Positions 52,252 to 60,976 of a stretch of 64,000 nt of DNA are shown in pieces. A model generated the notes under the pieces. The model made no database searches, was not told the origin of the DNA, and saw nothing but the letters and a program-made list of their open reading frames with translations. This stretch comes from Duganella sp. CF458 (lineage in GTDB: Bacteria > Pseudomonadota > Gammaproteobacteria > Burkholderiales > Burkholderiaceae_D): positions 62,001 through 126,000 of the forward strand of contig NZ_FOOF01000009.1 in the NCBI RefSeq assembly GCF_900113115.1, written 5' to 3'. Within the stretch, counting starts at the first letter, position 1, and each line of letters opens with the position of its first letter. The translations under genes and the position numbers were made by a program.

Positions 52252-52749
52252 ATGAAACATACCGACTTTGGCCAAATGCCTTGCCCGATCGCGCGTAGCC
52301 TCGGCAAGGTAGGCGAGTGGTGGAGCATCTTGATTCTGCGCGATGCGTTCTACGGCCTGACCCGCTTCGATGAATTCGAGAAGAGCCTGAAGATCGCGCC
52401 GAACATGCTGACCCGTCGCTTGGCCGGGCTGGTCGAGGGCGGTTTGATGGAGCGCCGCCAGTACAGCACCCGTCCGCCCCGCTATGAATATATCCTGACC
52501 AAGGCGGGCCGCGACTTCAAACCCGTGTTGCTGGCCTTCATCGCCTGGGGTAATGAGCACCTGTCGCCGGAAGGCGCCAGCTTGCTGGTGGTGAGCCGCG
52601 AAACCGGCAAGCCTGCCGATCAGGTACTGGTCGATGCGAATAGCGGCTTGGCCATCAATGACGAGGACTATATGTTCGCGCCAGGGCCAGCCGCACCTGA
52701 AGTGATGCGTAACCGCATCACCGAAGCCGGCCGCCGCGTGCCTAATTAG
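52252..52749 (+). CDS. HxlR family winged-helix regulator
   Basis: A 165-residue regulator. The HxlR core is at 8-100: CPIARSLGKVGEWWSILILRDAFYG, then RRLAGLVEGGLMERRQY with the wing. The N-terminal cysteine C11 before PIARSL is the redox-active position in some relatives. The C-terminal 60 residues are extra. AGGAGGCAAC is a strong ribosome site. The divergent partner upstream is the REC-AraC gene, 250 bases away. Confidence 0.9.
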   Translation: MKHTDFGQMPCPIARSLGKVGEWWSILILRDAFYGLTRFDEFEKSLKIAPNMLTRRLAGLVEGGLMERRQYSTRPPRYEYILTKAGRDFKPVLLAFIAWGNEHLSPEGASLLVVSRETGKPADQVLVDANSGLAINDEDYMFAPGPAAPEVMRNRITEAGRRVPN

Positions 52750-53548
52750 GCTGCAGCTGTTCGTAGACCGCGTTGGCGATCTGCGACAGCTCGTTCTTTC
52801 CGACGGCAGCCGACAGCGCATAGCCGAAGCTGCCGTCGATCCAGTAAAACACCCCCACGTTGCCTTCCTGCGCGAACCGGAATCCGGTGTCGCGGTTTTG
52901 CTTCTGGCCGGAACTGACGTAAAGCGTCAGGCGCTGGCCGCCGGTGTCGGTGTACATGAATTGGGCCACCGGTCCGGCGTCGCCGGGCAGCAGGCGGCCG
53001 CCCACCAGTTCATACCCCTGTTGTGCCAATTGCGGCGGGCGCAACTGTTTGCCCAGGCGTTTCGACAGCCATGCCACCAGGTGTTGTTGCTGGTCGGCAC
53101 CGACTTCCACCGGGTGTTTGACTTCGGGTGTATAGACGGCGTGGGCGATGGCTGCCTGGCGGGGCAGGGCCGCCAGCGGCGACGGTGTGCCGCTGGCCGC
53201 CAGTGCCGCGCCGGCCTCCGGTCCCGCCCCGCGCAGCGTCCAGCCGGCGGCGCCGCCGATCACGCCGGCGCCGATGGCAACCGCCAGCATGGCTGCCATG
53301 CGGCGCCAGGCGGGGATGGTCAACGCCGCGGCGTTGGCCTGGGCAGGGCGGGCGGACGGGTGCAGCGCCGCTGGAATACGGGCATCGAGCACCTCGTCGA
53401 ACAGCGCGTGCAGGGCGGCATTCTGCGCGCGGTAGGCTTGCAGGCGCGCCGCTTCGGCGGGGTGGTCGGCCAGGTAGCGCTCGACCGTTGCTTGCCGTTC
53501 CGGCGGCAGGCGGCCATCGACCCAGGCGTGCAATTCGGCTTCGTTCAT
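52742..53548 (-). CDS. Membrane anti-sigma factor
   Basis: A 268-residue protein with an N-terminal anti-sigma domain (MNEAELHAWVDGRLPPERQ, then LADHPAEAARL), a single membrane helix at about 84-105 and a periplasmic C-terminal domain of about 160 residues. No zinc-binding HxxxCxxC motif is present, so it is likely not a ZAS-type factor. It lies directly after the ECF sigma gene with a 4-base overlap and should hold that sigma factor at the membrane. Its end overlaps the convergent HxlR gene by 8 bases. Confidence 0.87.
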   Translation of the reverse strand: MNEAELHAWVDGRLPPERQATVERYLADHPAEAARLQAYRAQNAALHALFDEVLDARIPAALHPSARPAQANAAALTIPAWRRMAAMLAVAIGAGVIGGAAGWTLRGAGPEAGAALAASGTPSPLAALPRQAAIAHAVYTPEVKHPVEVGADQQQHLVAWLSKRLGKQLRPPQLAQQGYELVGGRLLPGDAGPVAQFMYTDTGGQRLTLYVSSGQKQNRDTGFRFAQEGNVGVFYWIDGSFGYALSAAVGKNELSQIANAVYEQLQPN

Positions 53549-54042
53549 TTCACTACCTTCAAATTGGCGGCCGGCGGATGTCCCGCCATCAGCCGCCGCA
53601 AGTTCTCACGTGCGCGGCTCAGGCGCGACATCACGGTGCCAAGCGGGATGTCGAGCGTGGCCGCCACGTCTTCGTAGCGCATTTCCTCCAGCGCCACCAG
53701 CAGCAGCACTTCGCGCTGGGCGGACGGCAGTTGCTGCAAGGCCCGCTCCAGGTCGCGCATGTCCAGCACGCCTGACGACGGCGCGCAGGGCAGGTCGCCG
53801 TCGTCCAGCTCGACGGCCGGCGGCGGCGCACGCCGCAACTGGTCGACGTGCAGGTTGTGCATGATGCCGAACAGCCAGGCGCGCAAGTCCCCGTCCGGCC
53901 GCCACTGGGCGATGCGCGCCCAGCCGCGTTCCACGGTGTCCTGCACCAGGTCGTCCGCGCTGGCGCTATCGCCGGTCAGCGCGCGCGCATAGCGGCGCAG
54001 GCGCGGCAGGCAAGCCAGCAAGTTCGCATGCACATCCTGCAT
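53545..54042 (-). CDS. ECF-family RNA polymerase sigma factor
   Basis: A 165-residue sigma factor. Region 2 covers about 10-75 (ADDLVQDTVERGWARI, WLFGIMHNLHVDQLRR). Region 4 covers about 105-155 (LPSAQREVLLLVALEEMRYEDVAATLDIPLGTVMSRLSRAREN). It is coupled by 4 bases to the anti-sigma gene and lies 4 bases after the small secreted protein gene, so the three form one operon. Confidence 0.94.
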   Translation of the reverse strand: MQDVHANLLACLPRLRRYARALTGDSASADDLVQDTVERGWARIAQWRPDGDLRAWLFGIMHNLHVDQLRRAPPPAVELDDGDLPCAPSSGVLDMRDLERALQQLPSAQREVLLLVALEEMRYEDVAATLDIPLGTVMSRLSRARENLRRLMAGHPPAANLKVVK

Positions 54043-54046
54043 GCGC

Positions 54047-54403
54047 TCAATCCTTGACGACGTGCCAGATGTCCTTGACGTTGTCGCCGGCCCGGTCGCC
54101 AGCTTTCTTGTCGCCGACGAACAGGTAGAGCGGCTTGCCTTTATAGGCCAGCTGCTTGCTGCCGTCGTCGCGCGTGATGGCCGACCACGGTGCGGCCAGT
54201 TCGCCGGCAGCGGCGACGGCAGGCCAGTTTTTCAGGCAGCCATCGACGCAGGCGCTCTTGCCGCTGCCGGCCACGTCCTTGTCGAAGGTGTAGACCGTCA
54301 TGCCGGCGGCATCGACGTAGACGCCGTCGGTTTTTTTCAGTGGTTCGGCAGCGACGGCGGCAGTGCTCAGCAGGGCGGCCAGGGTAAGGACGATGAGTTT
54401 CAT
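54047..54403 (-). CDS. Small secreted-repeat (COG4315-like) protein
   Basis: A 118-residue exported protein. Signal 1-18 (STAAVA). The mature part has two copies of the PF03640-type repeat: GVYVDAAGMTVYTFDKDVAGSGKSACVDGCLKNWP and KQLAYKGKPLYLFVGDKKAGD, with two cysteines in the first. Such proteins are often co-regulated with ECF systems. It heads the sigma/anti-sigma operon. AGGAGG precedes the ATG. A plausible ECF promoter lies 30-57 bases upstream. Confidence 0.9.
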   Translation of the reverse strand: MKLIVLTLAALLSTAAVAAEPLKKTDGVYVDAAGMTVYTFDKDVAGSGKSACVDGCLKNWPAVAAAGELAAPWSAITRDDGSKQLAYKGKPLYLFVGDKKAGDRAGDNVKDIWHVVKD

Positions 54404-54432
54404 GGTTACCTCCTAGAGTGTTGAGTATTGCG

Positions 54433-54460
54433 TATACGTAGCGTGTGGCGAGCTTATTCC
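54433..54460 (-). promoter_or_regulatory. Candidate ECF-type promoter for the secreted protein/sigma operon
   Basis: On the minus strand GGAATA (54460-54455) is followed after 16 bases by CGTATA (54438-54433). GGAATA and CGT are typical ECF -35 and -10 elements. It is placed 30 bases before the ATG at 54403, so the operon may be autoregulated. Confidence 0.45.
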
Positions 54461-54506
54461 ATCCTGCCTAAAATAATTTCCTGCCAATTCTGTCACGGAG
54501 GATGCG

Positions 54507-55163
54507 ATGAACAATTTCATGCGTGTAGCTGTGTTGTCCGCCCTGCTTGGTGTAGGAAGCGCCTGGGCCGAAGGTCTCGTCAAATCGGACCAGAAAATGC
54601 TGACCGACCTGGCCATGGCCAATATGGCGGAAATCGAGACAGCCAAGCTGGCATTGCAAAAGACCCAGAGCGACCGGGTCAAGAGCTTTGCACAGCAAAT
54701 GGTCGACGACCACACCAAAGGCCTGGAGGAGGTGCGCAAGGTAGCGGCTTCGCGCAGCCTGGCCTTGCCGACCGAACTGGACGCCAAGCATAAAGCCATG
54801 GCCGCCAAGCTGGAAAAGCTCTCCGGCGACAAGTTTGACCGCAGCTATATGGAGCAGGCCGGCGTGCAAGCCCACAAGGAAGCCCACCAGCTGGTGAGCA
54901 AGGCTGCATCGTCGGCCCAGGATAGCGAGCTGAAATCGCTGGCCACCCGCTTGCAGCCAACCATCCACCAGCACCTGAACAATGCCGAGCAATTGAACGC
55001 TGCCATGAAGGGCGGCAGTGCCACCATGGGCAGCAGCGGCACCCAAGGCAGCAGCGGCGCCGGCACCAAGCCGCAGGGCGAGGCCGACAGCCACGACCAT
55101 GGCAGCAGCGGTGGCAACAAGCCGGATTCGAGCACCCGCGACAACCAGCCGGAACGACGTTGA
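54507..55163 (+). CDS. DUF4142 exported protein
   Basis: A 218-residue protein. Signal 1-21. The DUF4142 ferritin-like helical domain covers about 25-165, with VKSFAQQMVDDHTK and LEKLSGDKFDRSYMEQAGVQAHKEA as hallmarks. The last 50 residues are a Ser/Gly-rich tail (SSGTQGSSGAGT). DUF4142 proteins are periplasmic and often stress-associated. GGAGG precedes the ATG; it is divergent from the secreted-repeat/ECF operon and could share that regulation. Confidence 0.9.
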   Translation: MNNFMRVAVLSALLGVGSAWAEGLVKSDQKMLTDLAMANMAEIETAKLALQKTQSDRVKSFAQQMVDDHTKGLEEVRKVAASRSLALPTELDAKHKAMAAKLEKLSGDKFDRSYMEQAGVQAHKEAHQLVSKAASSAQDSELKSLATRLQPTIHQHLNNAEQLNAAMKGGSATMGSSGTQGSSGAGTKPQGEADSHDHGSSGGNKPDSSTRDNQPERR

Positions 55164-55189
55164 ACGCAGCGGCGGCAGGCCGCTGCGTT
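55163..55189 (+). terminator. Perfect 11-bp hairpin at the DUF4142 stop
   Basis: Arms 55163-55173 and 55179-55189 pair perfectly around a 5-base loop (aacgcagcggc / gccgctgcgtt). It begins at the last base of the stop codon. No long T-run follows, so termination would be weak or Rho-assisted. Confidence 0.6.
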
Positions 55190-55283
55190 GCCCGTTAAGC
55201 AAGCTTAAGCTACTTGAATACCAAAAAGTCCGGTCGTGCGGTATGATTCTCTGCTGCAACACGTATTTCAAGGATATCAAGTA

Positions 55284-57971
55284 GTGGATTTGTTCGCGCT
55301 CGACGAAGAGCTGGCCCAGTGGGAAGCAGGATTGCCGTATTCCGAGGGCGCACAGCGCCTGCAACTGCTATCCCAACTGGCCTGGCACCTGCGCCAGCGC
55401 GATGGTGTGCGTTCGGCGCAACTTGTCGTGGAAGCAACTCCGCTCGCCTTGCTTTTGCCGGCGGCGGAAAGGCGTGTGCTGGCCGCGCGCTGGGAGCTGA
55501 TCAAAGCCGAGGCCAGTTGGCTCGGCGGCGACCTCGACGCCGCCAGCGCCATCGCCGAACGCGCCATGCTGGAATTCGCCCGCCACAACGACCGGCTGGG
55601 CGCTGCCGACACCCACAGCCTGCTGGCCTGGATCGCGGTCGACCGGGGCGATTCCGCCGGTTGCGAAAACGAGCTGGCGCTGGCCATCGCCGATGCGCGC
55701 GCTTCGGGCGACGCCATGCGCATCGATATTTTCGAGAGCCTGGCAGCCCTGTTCAGCGTGTTCCGCAATGCGCCGGCGGCCAACGAGCGCTGGAGCAAGC
55801 GCTTTGCGATCGAATTGGCGCACCAGCATCCGGTCGTCGCGGGCTGGATTTCCGACTATCTCGGCACCGCGGCCTTCCAGGCGGCGGAGTTCGGCCGCGC
55901 CATCAGCCACCTGATCGCGGCATTCGAAGCGGCCCTGATGTCGGGCCAGGTTCGCCGCGCCGTGATCCTCGCCACCAATATCGGCAATGCCTTCACCCGC
56001 CTGAATGCGCACGACGCTGCACTGGAATGGATGCAGCGCGGGCTGGAACTGGCGCGGCCGACCGGCTGGCCAATGTGCGTCGGCCTGACCCAGATGCAGT
56101 CGGCGGAAACGCTGCGCCATCTTGGCCAGCGTCCGGCCGCCAAGGCCCTGCTGCGTGACGCGCTGCAGATGCTGGCCCCCTTGTCCGGTTCGCGCGCCTT
56201 TGTCATGGCGCTGGAATACCAGGGCGACCTGGCATTGGACCTGGGCGACTACGACGCGGCGCTGGCCAGTTTCCGCGAACTGGAGCAGCGCGGCCACGCC
56301 TTGGCGCAGAGCGATTTCCACAGTTGTGCGCGGCGCGGCCAGGCGCATGCGCTGGCCGGGTTGGGACGGATGGAAGAGGCGCAAGCCGCCGCCATGTCGG
56401 CGCTGGCGCTGGCGCGCGAGTTGAGCGACCCGTTCAGCCAGATCGCGGCCTTGCGCGTGCTGGCCGATATTCATGCGGGCAACGCGATGTCCGTGCTGCA
56501 GTACCTGCGTGAAGCGCTGATGATTGCCGCCACCATCGACGGCTATATCGTGCCGGGCGAGCTGCTCGATTCAGTGGCGCGCGAATATGCCGCTGTCGGC
56601 GATTTCGCACGCGCCTACGAATTTTCGGTGCAGGCCAATGCGGCGCGCGACCGCAGCAACAGCCAGGAAGCGACCAACCGCGCGATTGCGATGCAGGTCC
56701 AGCACCAGACCGAACGCGACCGCGAGCTCGCGGCCGCAGAGGCGCAGCGCGCCGAAGTGCTGGCCCAGACCAGCGCCACGCTGAGCCACCTTTCCGCAAT
56801 CGGCCAGGAAATCACCGCGCAACTCGATGCGTCGGCCGTGTTCCGCGCGCTGGACCGGCACGTCCACAGCCTGCTCGATTCGACCCATTTCTCGATCTTC
56901 CTGCTCGAGCCCGACGGCGACTTCCTGCATTGTGCGTTCGGCGTGGAGATGGGTTTGCCGCTGCCGCCAATGCGCATCGCATTGTCCGACCCGAGCTTCA
57001 ACACGGCTCGCTGCGTGCGCGAGCGCGATGAAATCCTGATCGAAATCGAAGACAAATCCGATACACCCAACCTGATCCCCGGCACCTTGCCGACCCTCTC
57101 GCTGCTCTTCGCGCCGCTGATGATCGGCGAGCGTGTGCTGGGCGTGATGACGGTGCAGTCGATGCTGCCGCGCGCCTACGGCGAACGGGAGCGGCTGATC
57201 TTCCGCACCTTGTGCGCCTATGGCGCGATCGCACTGGACAATGCCGCGGCGCAGGCGCAGCTGCTTGAAAAGAACCTCGAACTCGAACGCGCCTACAAGG
57301 CGCTGGAAGAGGTGAGCCTGACCGACCAGTTGACCGGCTTGCGCAACCGCCGCTTCTTCCTGCAGCATGTGGAATCGGATGTGGCGCTGAGCCTGCGCGG
57401 TTATGACGGTGGCGAGGCCGGGGCCGACAGCGACCTGGTGTTCTATATGGTGGACCTGGACCACTTCAAGGAAGTCAACGACCGCCACGGCCATGCCGCC
57501 GGCGACTCGGTGCTGGTGCAGATGAAGGACCGCCTGCGCGAAGTGTTCCGCGAGTCGGACTACCTGGTGCGCTGGGGCGGCGAAGAATTCCTGGTACTGG
57601 CGCGCGCCACCGGCCGCAACGGGGCGCATGTGGTGGCGGAGCGCATTCGCCAGGCCGTGTCCGCGCGCGACTTCGTGCTGCCCGACGGCACACCGCTGGC
57701 GCGCAGCTGCTCGATCGGGTTCGCCTGCTATCCCTTCCTGCCCGCGCATCCGCGTTTGATGTCCTGGTCGCAGGTGGTGGAGCTGGCAGACCTGGGCCTG
57801 TACATCTCCAAGCATTCGGGGCGCGATGCCTGGACGGCGGTGCATGCGACCGGCTCCGCGCAGCCCGAGGAGCTGTTCGCGCGCCTGGTGCACCAGCTTG
57901 ACGACTGCGTGGAGCGCGGTGAAGCGCACATCGTGACCAGCCTGGGAGAGCGCACTATAATCACCCCATGA
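55284..57971 (+). CDS. TPR-GAF-GGDEF diguanylate cyclase
   Basis: An 895-residue soluble protein. TPR-like repeats occupy about 1-460, a coiled linker and GAF domain about 475-675 (STHFSIFLLEPDGDFLHC), and a GGDEF domain the C-terminal 190 residues. The active loop is GGEEF near 764, so cyclase activity is likely; no inhibitory RxxD is seen just before it. The GTG at 55284 is chosen because AAGGATA lies 9-14 bases upstream. A GTG at 55236 would sit in the promoter region (TATGAT at 55242-55247). It overlaps tag by 4 bases. Confidence 0.87.
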   Translation: MDLFALDEELAQWEAGLPYSEGAQRLQLLSQLAWHLRQRDGVRSAQLVVEATPLALLLPAAERRVLAARWELIKAEASWLGGDLDAASAIAERAMLEFARHNDRLGAADTHSLLAWIAVDRGDSAGCENELALAIADARASGDAMRIDIFESLAALFSVFRNAPAANERWSKRFAIELAHQHPVVAGWISDYLGTAAFQAAEFGRAISHLIAAFEAALMSGQVRRAVILATNIGNAFTRLNAHDAALEWMQRGLELARPTGWPMCVGLTQMQSAETLRHLGQRPAAKALLRDALQMLAPLSGSRAFVMALEYQGDLALDLGDYDAALASFRELEQRGHALAQSDFHSCARRGQAHALAGLGRMEEAQAAAMSALALARELSDPFSQIAALRVLADIHAGNAMSVLQYLREALMIAATIDGYIVPGELLDSVAREYAAVGDFARAYEFSVQANAARDRSNSQEATNRAIAMQVQHQTERDRELAAAEAQRAEVLAQTSATLSHLSAIGQEITAQLDASAVFRALDRHVHSLLDSTHFSIFLLEPDGDFLHCAFGVEMGLPLPPMRIALSDPSFNTARCVRERDEILIEIEDKSDTPNLIPGTLPTLSLLFAPLMIGERVLGVMTVQSMLPRAYGERERLIFRTLCAYGAIALDNAAAQAQLLEKNLELERAYKALEEVSLTDQLTGLRNRRFFLQHVESDVALSLRGYDGGEAGADSDLVFYMVDLDHFKEVNDRHGHAAGDSVLVQMKDRLREVFRESDYLVRWGGEEFLVLARATGRNGAHVVAERIRQAVSARDFVLPDGTPLARSCSIGFACYPFLPAHPRLMSWSQVVELADLGLYISKHSGRDAWTAVHATGSAQPEELFARLVHQLDDCVERGEAHIVTSLGERTIITP

Positions 57972-58546
57972 GCACACATCGCTGTTCCTGGGCCAATCCA
58001 AACAATCCACGCTATATCGCCTACCACGACCAGGAGTGGGGCGTTCCATGCCGCGACGAACTGCGCCTGTTCGAGATGCTGAACCTGGAAGGCGCGCAGG
58101 CGGGCCTGAGCTGGGAGACCATTCTCAATAAGCGCGACAACTATCGCGCGGCTTTCGACGGCTGGGATGCTCGCAAGATTGCCGCCTACGACGAGGCGAA
58201 GATCGGGCAGTTGCTGTCCGACCCTGGTATCGTGCGTAACCGGCTGAAGGTGAATGCCGCCGTCACCAATGCCCGCGCCTACCTGCGCTTGCTGGAAGAG
58301 GGCGGCAGCTTGTCTTCGCTGCTTTGGGGCTACGTGGGCGGCAAGCCGATCGTCAACCGTATCGCCGCGCAAGGGGAGCGGCCGGCCCACACCGAGCTAT
58401 CCGACCGCATCTCCAAGGATCTTGCCAAGCGCGGGTTCAAGTTTGTCGGGTCGACGATTATTTATGCGTACATGCAGGGGATCGGGATGGTGAACGATCA
58501 CGACCTCGCATGCTTCCGGCACAAGGAGTGCCAGCAGGGTGGCTGA
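57968..58546 (+). CDS. tag: DNA-3-methyladenine glycosylase I
   Basis: A 192-residue HhH-family base-excision enzyme. Tag signatures are RCSWANPNNPRYIAYHDQEWGVP at the start (with zinc ligand Cys and His) and the closing HDLACFRHKEC with the other two ligands. It removes 3-methyladenine from alkylated DNA. The ATG overlaps the GGDEF stop by 4 bases, and the mnmC GTG is 8 bases inside its end. Confidence 0.95.
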   Translation: MSTHRCSWANPNNPRYIAYHDQEWGVPCRDELRLFEMLNLEGAQAGLSWETILNKRDNYRAAFDGWDARKIAAYDEAKIGQLLSDPGIVRNRLKVNAAVTNARAYLRLLEEGGSLSSLLWGYVGGKPIVNRIAAQGERPAHTELSDRISKDLAKRGFKFVGSTIIYAYMQGIGMVNDHDLACFRHKECQQGG

Positions 58547-60245
58547 TACCCGCCACGTCGTGCTTGACACCGCGTTCGGCAGCGGCGCCCGGTTCCTCGC
58601 AACCCTCGCGCGCCATCGTAGCGCGCCCGCAACCCACCTGCATTACCTCGCGCTCGCCCAGTCGGTTCCCGGTGCCGCCGTGCTGGCCGCGCTGGCCGCC
58701 GCCGTTCCCGCCCTGGCCGCGCAGTGGCCGCTCGACGTGCCCGGCCTGCACCGCTTGCACCTGCCAACGGAACGCCTGACGTTCGACCTGTTGGTGGGGC
58801 CGGCCGAAGACTGGCTGCCTGAAATCGTGGCCCGTGTCGATGAATTCATCATCGCCGAACCGCTCGACCAGATCCGCGCCCTGCAACGCCTGGCAACGCC
58901 CGCATCCACGCTGCATATCCGCCGGCCCGACGAACAGGCACTGCGTTCCCTGCGCGCCGCCGGCTTCACCGTCACCGGCGAGCCGGAAGGAGAATGGCAG
59001 CACGCCGCCTACACCAGCCGCAAGCCGCAAGCGCCCCGGGCCGCGGCGCCCGAACGCCGCGCCATCGTCATCGGCGCGGGTGTGGCCGGCAGCGCAGCTT
59101 GCGAACGCCTGGCTGCGCGCGGCTGGCAAGTCACCCTGATCGAGCGCCATGACGGCCCGGCACAGGAAGCCTCCGGCAACCGCGCCGGCATCTTCATGCC
59201 GCTGCTGTCGAAAGACGACAACATCCCCACCCGCCTGACGCGCGCCGCCTACCTGTATGCCCAGCGCGCCTGGCAGCGGCTGGGCGGCCTCGACCCGAAC
59301 GCGCCCGGCTCCGGCACAGGGGAGGGCACAATCCGCGGCAAGCAATGCGGCGTGTTGCAACTCGCGCGCGACGCCGAGCACGCGCTGCTGCAAAAGGAAA
59401 TTGTCGACACCTGGCGCTACCCCGAACGATACGTCCGCTGGCTGGACGCGCAGCAGGCAAGCGCCATGCTCGGCGCGCCCACCCCCCACGGCGCCTGGCA
59501 CTTTCCCGGGGGCGGATGGGCCACCCCCGCCACCGCCTGCCGCGCCATGCTCCACGCCTGCGGCGACAAGCTGCACCGCGTCTTCCACGCCGAAGCCTTG
59601 CGCATTGAACGCGCCGGCGAAGAATGGCAAGTATTCGACGCCCAGGGAAAATTGCTCGCCGCCGCACCGACCCTGGTGCTGGCAAACGGCGCCGGCGCCA
59701 CGGCGCTCGAACAGGCGCACGATCTCCCGCTCTACACCATGCGCGGCCAGGTCACCCACCTGCGGGAAGGCAGCTTCCCCAGCCTGAACATGGTGGTCTG
59801 CCGCGAGGCTTACATGACACCGCCGGTCGACGGGGTGGTTTCGGTGGGCGCCACTTACGACAAGTCCACCGAACGCCAGCTCTGGCAATCGAGCCAGGAT
59901 GAAAACCTGCTGCGCGCGGAGGAAATCCTCGGCAGCCCGCATGGCGCGGGCGCCCCGCTGGAAGGCCGCGTAGGCTTCCGCACCATGGCGCCCGACCGGC
60001 TGCCACTGGTCGGCGCGATGCCCGATAGCCGCAACCCGGGCCGCAGCGAACGCTTGCGCGACCTGCCACGCCACCCGGGCCTGCACGCGCTACTCGGCTA
60101 CGCTAGCCGGGGCTTGATCTGGGCCCCGCTGGCAGCAGAAATCCTGGCCTGTCAACTGGAAGATGAACCGCTTCCCATCGAAGCAACACTAGCCTCCGCA
60201 CTGGACCCCGGGCGCTTCCTGCTCAAGCAGCGCCGCAAGCTATAA
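58539..60245 (+). CDS. mnmC: MnmC with a shrunken methyltransferase half (FAD-dependent tRNA-modifying oxidoreductase)
   Basis: A 568-residue protein. The C-terminal FAD half is complete: Rossmann motif IVIGAGVAGSAACE near 178, EASGNRAGIFMP near 210, and the closing GYASRGLIWAPL. It converts cmnm5s2U34 to nm5s2U34 in tRNA. The N-terminal half is only about 170 residues against about 245 usually; ETRHVFL-like opening and FGSGARFLA are joined directly, with the usual segment between them missing. The SAM-dependent second step may be lost. The GTG start has AAGGAG upstream. Confidence 0.9.
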   Translation: MADTRHVVLDTAFGSGARFLATLARHRSAPATHLHYLALAQSVPGAAVLAALAAAVPALAAQWPLDVPGLHRLHLPTERLTFDLLVGPAEDWLPEIVARVDEFIIAEPLDQIRALQRLATPASTLHIRRPDEQALRSLRAAGFTVTGEPEGEWQHAAYTSRKPQAPRAAAPERRAIVIGAGVAGSAACERLAARGWQVTLIERHDGPAQEASGNRAGIFMPLLSKDDNIPTRLTRAAYLYAQRAWQRLGGLDPNAPGSGTGEGTIRGKQCGVLQLARDAEHALLQKEIVDTWRYPERYVRWLDAQQASAMLGAPTPHGAWHFPGGGWATPATACRAMLHACGDKLHRVFHAEALRIERAGEEWQVFDAQGKLLAAAPTLVLANGAGATALEQAHDLPLYTMRGQVTHLREGSFPSLNMVVCREAYMTPPVDGVVSVGATYDKSTERQLWQSSQDENLLRAEEILGSPHGAGAPLEGRVGFRTMAPDRLPLVGAMPDSRNPGRSERLRDLPRHPGLHALLGYASRGLIWAPLAAEILACQLEDEPLPIEATLASALDPGRFLLKQRRKL

Positions 60246-60246
60246 T
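60241..60246 (+). promoter_or_regulatory. Candidate -10 box for the kinase operon
   Basis: TATAAT overlaps the mnmC stop. A transcript from here would begin near 60253, excluding the ATG at 60245 as a start and favouring 60275. No clear -35 is seen. Confidence 0.35.
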
Positions 60247-60274
60247 GGCCTCCTATCCAATGGCTGGAGAATCC

Positions 60275-60976
60275 ATGGAAGACCGCGCCGGCTCGCCAGA
60301 GCTGTTCATGTTCCTCGCCTCCACGGTGCACGACATGAAGAATTCCATCAGCGTGCTGACTGGCACGCTGGAGAACCTGCTTGTGCAGGCAGGCGATTCC
60401 GCGCAAGACCATCCAGCCTATCCGCAGATGGCGCAAATGCTGTATCAATCGAAGCGCCTGAACGACCACCTGATCCAGTTACTAGCGCTCTACAAGGAAG
60501 TAGGACGCCCCAATTACCCCTTCGATCCGACCCCGGTGCAGGTCAGCGAATTGGTCGACCAGCTGGTGGCCCAGCAGCGCGTCCTGCTGCGTTCAAAAGG
60601 CATCCAGATCGACACCGGATTCCCGTCCGGCCTGATCTGGACGCTGGATGAAGACCTGGTGCTTGGCCTGCTGGCGCATGCGATCAATAACGCCGTGCGC
60701 TACACGCGCGACCGCATCGCGCTCACCATCCGCGAGCGCGAGGGCTTCATGGAAGTGCGGGTGGAAGACAACGGCGCCGGCTTCCCGCCAAGTATGCTGG
60801 AGGCCGGGCAGGTGACGGGGCAGGGAATCAATTTCCTGACCAATAGCAGCGGCCTTGGCCTTTACTTCGCCAGCGAAGTAGCCAAGTCCCATAAACACCG
60901 CCAGCGCCAGGGCAGCATCGCGCTGGAAAACGGCGGCGCCCTGGGCGGCGGCTGCTTCATCCTGCGCTTGCCATGA
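60275..60976 (+). CDS. Soluble short histidine kinase
   Basis: A 233-residue kinase with no sensor domain. The H box is in the N-terminus (STVHDMKNSISVL, H19), unusually close to the start. The HATPase domain covers about 100-233, with N box HAINNAVRYT, G1 DNGAGFP and G2 SSGLGLYFA. GGAG lies 6 bases before the ATG at 60275. It overlaps the REC-TPR gene by 4 bases, which is the obvious phosphotransfer partner. Input must come from a protein partner or the cytoplasm. Confidence 0.86.
   Translation: MEDRAGSPELFMFLASTVHDMKNSISVLTGTLENLLVQAGDSAQDHPAYPQMAQMLYQSKRLNDHLIQLLALYKEVGRPNYPFDPTPVQVSELVDQLVAQQRVLLRSKGIQIDTGFPSGLIWTLDEDLVLGLLAHAINNAVRYTRDRIALTIREREGFMEVRVEDNGAGFPPSMLEAGQVTGQGINFLTNSSGLGLYFASEVAKSHKHRQRQGSIALENGGALGGGCFILRLP

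Noticed and set aside
56571..58049. A 492-residue open frame on the minus strand
   Set aside because: Antisense to the GGDEF protein, whose GGEEF and GAF motifs are clear.
58458..60086. A 542-residue open frame on the minus strand
   Set aside because: Antisense to mnmC, whose Rossmann and C-terminal motifs are clear.
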